From assembly GCF_014648295.1 (NCBI RefSeq), contig NZ_BMQV01000003.1, positions 1 through 64,000 on the forward strand: a stretch of DNA of 64,000 nt, written 5' to 3'. Position numbers and translations under genes: made by a program. Origin of the DNA: Shewanella saliphila (lineage in GTDB: Bacteria; Pseudomonadota; Gammaproteobacteria; Enterobacterales; Shewanellaceae). How positions within the stretch are numbered: position 1 is the stretch's first letter; every line of letters begins with the position of its first letter. Below the pieces are notes generated by a model. The model saw nothing but the letters and a program-made list of their open reading frames with translations. It was not told the DNA's origin and did not search any database. Shown in pieces: positions 57,200 through 64,000 of the stretch.

Positions 57200-57713
57200 G
57201 CTTCAACGTCATCACACTCTGCGCACTAAGGGTTTTACCTTAATCGAATTAGTGATTGGCATGATGGTCATTGGCGTTGCAATCGTTATGTTGACCAGCA
57301 TGCTATTCCCCCAAGCAGATAAAGCATCGGCTACCTTACAAAGAGTGAGATCGGCAGAGCTTGCTCATTCGGTAATGAATGAGATTTGGGGTAAACGTTA
57401 TGATCAAAACACCAATGCCAATGGCGGTGTCCCAGCCTGTAATTCTGGCGCTGGGTTAACATGTTCGACATCAATGGGTAATGACGGTGAAAGCCGTGAT
57501 GCGTTTAATGATGTTGACGATTACCACGGGCTGAATGAAACCAGCAATATGCTCGACTCTAGCCAAACCTATGCGCAGGCATACTCAGGCTTTAAATTAG
57601 CCGTTACGGTGAGTTATCTTGATACTACGCAAGCTGCAAAACTGATTACTGTCGATGTCACTACACCCAGTAATGAAGTGATTACTTACCAAACGGTAAG
57701 GAGTAACTACTAA
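57189..57713 (+). CDS. mshD: MSHA minor pilin MshD
   Basis: A 174-residue prepilin with a 15-residue basic leader ending in Gly15, cut before Phe16 ([20 protein letters not shown]). Glu5 is present. Cysteines near 95 and 102 (VPACNSGAGLTCS) may form a disulfide. Overlaps mshC by 11 bp and mshO by 1 bp, so coupled. Confidence 0.9.
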   Translation: MLNKLQRHHTLRTKGFTLIELVIGMMVIGVAIVMLTSMLFPQADKASATLQRVRSAELAHSVMNEIWGKRYDQNTNANGGVPACNSGAGLTCSTSMGNDGESRDAFNDVDDYHGLNETSNMLDSSQTYAQAYSGFKLAVTVSYLDTTQAAKLITVDVTTPSNEVITYQTVRSNY

Positions 57714-58540
57714 TGGCGCGATACTCACAAGCAAAAACAGCTGGATTTACCTTAATTGAAATGGTGACTGTGATTTTGATTTTGGGCATTGTGATTGTTG
57801 GCATCAGTAGTTTTGTGATTTTTGGTACCCGTATTTTTGTTGAATCCAGTGCGGTCGATCAGGTGTTGAGTCAGAGCCGCTTTGGAATAGAGCGCATGAC
57901 CAGAGACATTCGTCGTGCGGTGCCTAACAGTATCCGAGTGCTTAATGCCACAGATGGCAGTTATCAATGCATTGAATTACTGCCCATTTCAGCCAGTACC
58001 TCATACCTTGACGCGCCGTTTGTACCTGAGACTGCGCGAAATAGCCTTACCGCGATCAAAAGTATTAGGCCGATTAGTGCAGGGCAATCTACGCTGATTT
58101 ATCCGTTAACCAATGCTGAGGTATATAACTCTCAAGGAACAACGGCAAAACGATTTACAGTGCAAAGTGTGGCTGAAGCGAGCGACTTATTAACCATCAC
58201 CTTGACCCAATCGGTGCGATTTACTGAGGCTTCACCATTAATGCGTTTATATGTTGCCGATAGCCCGTTAAGCTATTGCTTTGTTACCTCTGCGAGTTCG
58301 GTTGAATTGCGGCTTTATCAAAACTATGGTTATCAGGCCACTCAACCCACGCCAACAACAATGGGTTCAGGGGTGTTAATGGCCCAAAATGTAGCGAATA
58401 ACTTAAGTACCAATCCTGCAATTATTTTAACACCGGCAACCTTAGTGACTAACGCCATTGTGCATTTACAGCCACTGTTTGCGGTTAATGGTGAGACGTT
58501 TCAATATCAACATCAAGTGCAGGTGATGAATGTTCCCTAA
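57713..58540 (+). CDS. mshO: MSHA minor pilin MshO
   Basis: A 275-residue prepilin (PilW/GspJ-like size) with leader MARYSQAKTAG cut before Phe12 (FTLIEMVTVILILGIVIV) and Glu5. It contains MTRDIRRAVPNSIRV, the typical GspJ/PilW-like RR motif of minor pilins. Overlaps mshD by 1 bp (TAATG) and mshP by 11 bp. Confidence 0.9.
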   Translation: MARYSQAKTAGFTLIEMVTVILILGIVIVGISSFVIFGTRIFVESSAVDQVLSQSRFGIERMTRDIRRAVPNSIRVLNATDGSYQCIELLPISASTSYLDAPFVPETARNSLTAIKSIRPISAGQSTLIYPLTNAEVYNSQGTTAKRFTVQSVAEASDLLTITLTQSVRFTEASPLMRLYVADSPLSYCFVTSASSVELRLYQNYGYQATQPTPTTMGSGVLMAQNVANNLSTNPAIILTPATLVTNAIVHLQPLFAVNGETFQYQHQVQVMNVP

Positions 58541-58985
58541 GTATCAGTTCGCTCAACATTCTCAACGCGGCAGCGCATTAATCATCGGTATTTTTGTGAT
58601 TACGGTGATGTTTGTTATTGCAGCCAGTTTAATCCGCATCGTTGGCGATGCTGATGAGTCGGTGAATATGGAAGTATGGGGTACTCGAGCATTGTTTAGT
58701 GCTAACAGTGGCGCTGATGCCGCTTTAGCACAGCTATTTCCGCTCGATGGCAGTGCTGCAACGTGTAGCGATGTGGCTTCAACTTGGACGCCACCGAGTA
58801 ACGCGGTTGGATTTCATAGTTGTAGCGTGAGCATTAGCTGTAATACTGCCAGTGTCAGTGGCGTGACTCAATATAGAATTAATAGTTTAGCGGTATGCGA
58901 AACGGGTGATTGTGCCGGAGACTCGAGCAGTTCAACGTGTTTGCGAGTGAGTCGCCAAGTGGAGGTAGAAGCGCGTGGGAATTAA
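58530..58985 (+). CDS. mshP: MSHA pilin-like protein MshP (PilX/GspK-like)
   Basis: A 151-residue pilin-like protein with the non-standard start RGSALIIGIFVITVMFVIAA, in which Gly14 precedes Ser15 and Glu5 is missing, as in PilX/GspK-type minor pilins. Such proteins cap or initiate pilus assembly. Overlaps mshO (11 bp) and mshQ (11 bp). AGGTG lies just before its ATG. Confidence 0.88.
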   Translation: MFPKYQFAQHSQRGSALIIGIFVITVMFVIAASLIRIVGDADESVNMEVWGTRALFSANSGADAALAQLFPLDGSAATCSDVASTWTPPSNAVGFHSCSVSISCNTASVSGVTQYRINSLAVCETGDCAGDSSSSTCLRVSRQVEVEARGN

Positions 58986-61900
58986 ACGACTACAAAAAGC
59001 TTGGGTTGCATTGAGTGTATTGTTTTGTGCAAGCAACACTTTTGCTTTTGGTGTTATCGATGAGTCAGCCACTTGGGCTAATGTTGCACAAGGCCATCAC
59101 CAATATGGCAGTCCAGATCCCTTAGCTTGTGCTGGCATTACAGATCCACAACTAACGCTTTATAACAGTGCCAAAATTAATGGTGTCGTCGGTGGTGTTT
59201 TATCCTTTTGCTCCCTTAATAGCTCTAGTATCCCAAGTGACAGCTGTAATGATTCATTAGGGGTGAATGGTACCTGTACAGTAACGGGTATTGATTTAAT
59301 TGGACTCGATTTAACCGGAGACAACGCATTTAAGACAAGCTCTGGTGTTGGTGGAAGCATTGGCTACTGTAATACAAATGATAGTTTCACTTTAGGGGAA
59401 GATGGAAATAGCCAATTTAATAGTGTGAGTTTATATTCAGCTTGCACTTTAACTATGTCGACAAGCCTTTCTGAATATCGCTTTACATCGATAGCGATAG
59501 GTAGTGGTGCCACATTAGTGCTCAGTGAAGGGGATTACTTTATTGAATCCTTAACCCTTAATAGTAATTCTAATGTTGTATTAAATGGTGATGTAAGAAT
59601 TTTCGTTAAGAATGATATTAATTTGAATAGCACGACCGTTAATGCAGCTGCTTTGTTCGATCTAAAAATAATTGGTTACAACAATATAAACTTGACTGGC
59701 ACATCTGATGTTACTGCAAATATTTACAGTAATGAAAGGTTAAAATTAAACGGTAGCTCTGCTATTAAGGGACGAGTATCGTCACGTTACCTTGAGATGA
59801 ATACGACATCCTCAGTCACTGACACCACACCAACAGAGACAGAGTTCCATATTCAATATGGTAAAGCGACGGCCACTAGCATTACGTTTGACAGTGCTTT
59901 CCCTGATGATGTCACCCCGTTAATTTTCTTAATGCCGACCATCGAAGACGATAACAGTGATGGCCCTGCATCAGTATTCCTTACGAGTGTATCGGCACAA
60001 GGTTTCACTTGGTCACAAAACGAGCCTACATCCACTAATAATCGTTATGTTGCGTCCGAGAATATGCCAGAGGTACACTGGATAGCGGTGACTGCGGGTA
60101 CATATGATCTAACCGATGACATCACATTAATTGCTGGTTCGGTTGATTATGATCAAGCCATCTTTGGTAATAGTGATCCTTACACACCAGTGACTTTGCC
60201 TTCGACTCAAAATGTGGTGCTAAACCAAATACAAACTCAAAATAATGATTGTTGGTTTACCAGTACATCAGAGACTACGAGTACCGGGATTCAACTCGGG
60301 TTAGATACGTCTGAAGTTTACAATCGAAGTAATAATCAATGTCTGCCAGGAGATTTAAACAATAATCAAATTGTAAATGAAACCATTGGTTATTTATCGT
60401 TAACCGCGGCTAGCGGCACCATGATATTGAATGGTGTTGATACAAATTATCATTTTGGCCAAGCGCAAACGTTTACTGCTAGTGGCACCAAAGATATTGA
60501 ATATCAATGTGGAATCACCACAACGTTAGAAGGCTTTACTGACACTCCTACATTGGTCGCAGGTAAGAATAGTCGCTTAGGGGGCGATGGTGGCTGGCTC
60601 CGCCGTTGTAAGCTAACTAACGACACGGTAAGTATGGTCGTTGATGAAGATACTTATAAAGATAATGACCGTAATCATCGTTGGGAGAATTACAGTTTCG
60701 TTGCTTTTGAAAGCATTGAGTCTCCTGTATTCCAATGTTTTACGGATAATTTTGACCGCACAGATCTTGGGGATGATTGGATTGTTTCGAATAGTCGAGG
60801 TGGTTTTACTCCATCTATTGTGAGTAATCGTTTACAAGTGACTCAAGCGGCGACAAGTCAAGCTACTTCATCAACTTACCAACGATTATTCCCTGCAGCA
60901 GACAATTTCGTCACCATCGAATTCGATCATTATGCTTATGGGGGAAGTGGAGCAGATGGTATTGCTTTTGTGTTATCAGATAGCACTATTACACCTCAAG
61001 CGGGGGCTTATGGCGGGCCATTAGGATATGGTGCTCGCTCAAATCAAGATGGTTTTGCTGGTGGCTGGTTAGGTTTTGGTATAGACGAATTCGGTAACTT
61101 TTCTAGAGAAGGTGGCTCTGGTGGCCCTGGGCGTCGTCAACAGTCAGTTGCTATTCGGGGGTCTGGTTCTGGTACAACAGGATATCCTTATTTACATGGT
61201 TCGTGTAATGACGGTACAACCAATACTGGTAGTTGCTTATCGCCAACCGTTGATGACAATAATACCTCACCTGCCCACCGTTATCGTATTACTGTTGACT
61301 CACAAGTTGCCAGTCAATCGTTAGTGAAAGTTGAGCGTGATACTGGTGATGGCTTTGTGGAAATTATTTCTGAATTTGACGCCGCTTCTTTCGATAGTCA
61401 AGCCGCTTTACCTGAGAATTTTTTATTGTCATTAACAGGTTCTACTGGTGGCTCAACGAATATTCATGAAATTGATAATGTTGAAATATGTGCATTAAAT
61501 TCAAGTCCCATCGGTGTGCAAATTGATCATTTTGAGTATTCGTATTCAGGTGGCGGATTGACATGTACCCCCAAAACACTATCCATTAAAGCTTGTGCTA
61601 ATGCAGAGTGTACTGAGACGGTTGATGACTATGTTACCGCAACGCTAACACCTGCAAGCGTGACTAATGGTGGATGGGTTGGTGGTAATGTGGTGAAATT
61701 CTCTGGTGGGGAAAAAGCAGATTTACAATTAAGACATAACACCGTTGGCACGGTTACTTTGGGGGTTTCTGGTTCAACGCCGAGTACTAAAGCGTTTAGT
61801 GAGACGCTTTGCCGAATTAATGGTAGCTCTGCAACGGCTGCAAACTGTGATTTAGCCTTTGCCGACAGTGGTTTTATTTTTGATGTGCCAGACAAGCTAG

Positions 61901-63555
61901 CAAACAAAACCACGGGCAATATTTCAATCAGTGCCGTTAAAACCTCAGATGAAACCTTACAATGCGTGCCTACATTTGCTGACACGAGCAAAGATGTCAG
62001 TTTTTGGAGTACTTATCTGGAGCCTACAACGCCAATCAATGGCCAATCCGTTACCGTGAATGACACGACTGTGGGCAAACAAAGCTCAACTGGCACCACC
62101 ATAGCGTTAGATTTTGACTCAACAGGTACGGCGAATATTGATGTTAACTATCCTGATGCAGGCAATATGCAACTCGATGTTCAATACACAGGTACTGACG
62201 ATGAAGCCGGATTGGTGATGTTAGGTTCTGACTCATTTGTGAGCTTTCCCGTGGGGTTATGCATCACACCTAAAGACAGCGTCGCTGAGTGCTCTGCGGG
62301 TAACAGCGATTGTGATGTATACAAAAAAGCGGGCGAGACGTTTGATTTAATCATTCAAGGTAAAGCCTGGCAGTCTGACGCGGATACTGACTATTGCGAT
62401 AACATCAATACCCCCAATTATGCCCATGATGACATTGTTTTAGGGCATCAATTGGTTGCGCCATCGGGCGGTGTGTTAGGTGAGGTTGGCAATACTGAAT
62501 ATGACCATGTTGCACAAACCACTAACAGTAATACGGTGACTCAATCGGTAACCGAGGTCGGCGTATTTAAGTTTACGGCTAACCCAGTAAGCACGTATTT
62601 GGGTTCGAGCTTTTACGATATTCCGCTTGCTGAATCAGTCAATATCGGCCGCTTTGTACCTGACAGCTTTGCCGTTACCAGTTCCAGCGTGTTGCCAAGT
62701 TGTGGTACTTTTACCTATATGGATCAACCTTTTGATTTAATATTAACCTTAACGGCTTACAATATTGCGGCAAATATTACCCAAAACTATCAGGGCGCTT
62801 TTGCTAAAGCCACAGCCAGTTTAGTGGGAGAGAATCTTAATGATGGCGTTGATTTAAGCAGCCGCTTAAGCACTTTACCTATTGATGCGAGTTCATGGAG
62901 TTTAGGTGAGGCGAGTGTGGGTCTCACGTATCAAGCGAATCTGAGCCGCACCCTTGCACCAGGTGTTGATGGGCCTTTTGGTCAATTAGATATTGGTGTG
63001 CAGGTTGCTGATAACGACACAGACATTTCATTTGTTAACGCGCCGGATATGCGTGCAGATAGCAGTGCTATTTGTGCCGACAACGGTACTTGCAATGCAA
63101 AACAGATATCGACACAAGATTTTCGTCACGGCCGAATCGTTATGGACAATACCTTTGGCCCAGAAACTGAAATATTACGCATGCCAACCTATGCCCAATA
63201 TTGGAATGGTACAGGCTGGATAATCAATACCAGCGACAGTTGTAGCCAAGTCATCGATCCTCTTGATGGCACAGAAGTTTACGATCCAGTATTGGCGTCA
63301 AATCAAACGGTCATACGCAGTGATGGCGGCAGTACGGTGAGTGCTGGTCAACTCACTTTATTATGGCAAAACACAGGCTCTGATGCATATCGTGGTCAAG
63401 TGACAGCGCCATTACAAGTTGATGATTGGCTCAAGTGGTATTGGAATTGGGACGACACAAGCCCAAGCGTATTATATGACCCAAGAGCGAGTGCTTTTTT
63501 TGGGCGCTATCGAGGCCATGATCGGATCATTTATTGGCGTGAGGTCGGGCAATAA
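58975..63555 (+). CDS. mshQ: MSHA-associated surface protein MshQ with lectin-like insert
   Basis: A 1526-residue exported protein. The start is a GTG with GGAGG 9 bp upstream. The signal peptide ends in NTFA (residue 24). A repeat-rich, Ser/Asn/Asp/Thr-rich region follows (LSLTLNSNSNVV pattern, about 160-300). A middle domain at about 589-842 has DNFDRTDLGDDWIVS, ADGIAFVLSD and GFAGGWLGFGIDEFGN, the pattern of a legume-type (L-type) lectin/concanavalin-A fold. The C-terminal part (about 1000-1526) resembles the MshQ C-terminal domain of unknown function (DUF6701). MshQ is thought to be at the cell surface or pilus tip. It overlaps mshP by 11 bp. Confidence 0.85.
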   Translation: MGIKRLQKAWVALSVLFCASNTFAFGVIDESATWANVAQGHHQYGSPDPLACAGITDPQLTLYNSAKINGVVGGVLSFCSLNSSSIPSDSCNDSLGVNGTCTVTGIDLIGLDLTGDNAFKTSSGVGGSIGYCNTNDSFTLGEDGNSQFNSVSLYSACTLTMSTSLSEYRFTSIAIGSGATLVLSEGDYFIESLTLNSNSNVVLNGDVRIFVKNDINLNSTTVNAAALFDLKIIGYNNINLTGTSDVTANIYSNERLKLNGSSAIKGRVSSRYLEMNTTSSVTDTTPTETEFHIQYGKATATSITFDSAFPDDVTPLIFLMPTIEDDNSDGPASVFLTSVSAQGFTWSQNEPTSTNNRYVASENMPEVHWIAVTAGTYDLTDDITLIAGSVDYDQAIFGNSDPYTPVTLPSTQNVVLNQIQTQNNDCWFTSTSETTSTGIQLGLDTSEVYNRSNNQCLPGDLNNNQIVNETIGYLSLTAASGTMILNGVDTNYHFGQAQTFTASGTKDIEYQCGITTTLEGFTDTPTLVAGKNSRLGGDGGWLRRCKLTNDTVSMVVDEDTYKDNDRNHRWENYSFVAFESIESPVFQCFTDNFDRTDLGDDWIVSNSRGGFTPSIVSNRLQVTQAATSQATSSTYQRLFPAADNFVTIEFDHYAYGGSGADGIAFVLSDSTITPQAGAYGGPLGYGARSNQDGFAGGWLGFGIDEFGNFSREGGSGGPGRRQQSVAIRGSGSGTTGYPYLHGSCNDGTTNTGSCLSPTVDDNNTSPAHRYRITVDSQVASQSLVKVERDTGDGFVEIISEFDAASFDSQAALPENFLLSLTGSTGGSTNIHEIDNVEICALNSSPIGVQIDHFEYSYSGGGLTCTPKTLSIKACANAECTETVDDYVTATLTPASVTNGGWVGGNVVKFSGGEKADLQLRHNTVGTVTLGVSGSTPSTKAFSETLCRINGSSATAANCDLAFADSGFIFDVPDKLANKTTGNISISAVKTSDETLQCVPTFADTSKDVSFWSTYLEPTTPINGQSVTVNDTTVGKQSSTGTTIALDFDSTGTANIDVNYPDAGNMQLDVQYTGTDDEAGLVMLGSDSFVSFPVGLCITPKDSVAECSAGNSDCDVYKKAGETFDLIIQGKAWQSDADTDYCDNINTPNYAHDDIVLGHQLVAPSGGVLGEVGNTEYDHVAQTTNSNTVTQSVTEVGVFKFTANPVSTYLGSSFYDIPLAESVNIGRFVPDSFAVTSSSVLPSCGTFTYMDQPFDLILTLTAYNIAANITQNYQGAFAKATASLVGENLNDGVDLSSRLSTLPIDASSWSLGEASVGLTYQANLSRTLAPGVDGPFGQLDIGVQVADNDTDISFVNAPDMRADSSAICADNGTCNAKQISTQDFRHGRIVMDNTFGPETEILRMPTYAQYWNGTGWIINTSDSCSQVIDPLDGTEVYDPVLASNQTVIRSDGGSTVSAGQLTLLWQNTGSDAYRGQVTAPLQVDDWLKWYWNWDDTSPSVLYDPRASAFFGRYRGHDRIIYWREVGQ

Positions 63556-63565
63556 ACCGCATAAT

Positions 63566-63589
63566 AAAGCGTCAGTTTTGCGCTTTTTA
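63566..63589 (+). terminator. Weak terminator after mshQ
   Basis: AAAGCG (63566-63571) pairs with CGCTTT (63581-63586), followed by TT. The stem is short; a longer A/T-rich hairpin follows at 63610-63643 (GCGTTTTTTT with AAAAAAACGC). Confidence 0.4.
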
Positions 63590-63745
63590 GGATTAAATTT
63601 GCTCGTTTAGCGTTTTTTTACAGGCTTTTATAAAAAAAAACGCCAGATTAGCAATTGTTAACCTGTTCGGTCTTGTAGAATAGGGGTGTCATTGATAAAG
63701 TTAGCTGATTTTTCTTTCTTCTGACTCCACAGAATACAGGCCTGA

Positions 63746-64000
<255 letters not shown>

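Noticed and set aside
61629..61991. Antisense frame inside mshQ
   Set aside because: Shadow of the mshQ coding strand; mshQ has a signal peptide, a strong ribosome binding site and operon overlap.

Overview
The window is chromosomal DNA from a gammaproteobacterium, most likely a Shewanella species. The clues are the pilABCD-coaE-zapD-yacG-mutT, ampDE, pdhR-aceEF-lpdA, acnB and hslVU blocks, a csrD - MSHA pilus locus - mreB arrangement, and moderately AT-rich coding sequence. Nearly all of it is conserved core genome. The accessory material is small: an IS630-type transposase end next to 5S rRNA fragments, a higBA-like toxin-antitoxin pair, a palindromic repeat of about 200 bp, and several tandem repeats.

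Layout. 1-551: an IS630-family transposase N-terminus abutting 5S rRNA 3' fragments, probably the decayed end of an rRNA operon. 552-7195 (minus): type IV pilus genes pilA, pilB, pilC, pilD followed by coaE, zapD, yacG and a mutT-like gene. 7196-8035: a long non-coding stretch with a 7-bp tandem repeat of about 16.5 copies. 8036-10892: nadC, divergent from ampD-ampE. 11158-18221: pdhR, aceE, aceF and lpdA, with two PdhR-type operators before pdhR and two FNR-type boxes before lpdA. 18742-25587: a very large ligand-sensing GGDEF/EAL protein and a patatin-POTRA-barrel protein. 25697-29356: a HAD phosphatase (minus) and acnB. 29453-30128: the toxin-antitoxin module, flanked by near copies of the acnB terminator. 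30322-37995 (minus): a small lipoprotein, a DUF971 protein, hslU, hslV (with a sigma32-type promoter), ftsN, argS and priA. 38078-40424: two tandem paralogues with FimV-type modules. 40443-40643: the palindromic element. Then rpmE and a malic enzyme. 42912-63555: csrD (mshH) and the complete MSHA pilus locus mshI to mshQ. The window ends in the first 84 codons of mreB.

How it works together. The window holds two type IV pilus systems, Pil and MSHA, each with its own assembly ATPase and platform protein. They share the single prepilin peptidase seen here, PilD. MSHA is tied to c-di-GMP: MshE carries tandem MshEN-type motifs, and the window also encodes a probable bifunctional c-di-GMP enzyme and the degenerate GGDEF/EAL protein CsrD. 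Central carbon flux (pyruvate dehydrogenase, aconitase, malic enzyme) is the other theme, with visible pyruvate- and oxygen-type operator sequences. I found no CRISPR array, prophage, intact tRNA gene or obvious large novel system. The most interesting items are the FimV-like paralogue pair, the palindromic element, the toxin-antitoxin insertion at a duplicated terminator, the cluster of mini-hairpins near 25.6-25.7 kb, and the lectin-like insert in MshQ.
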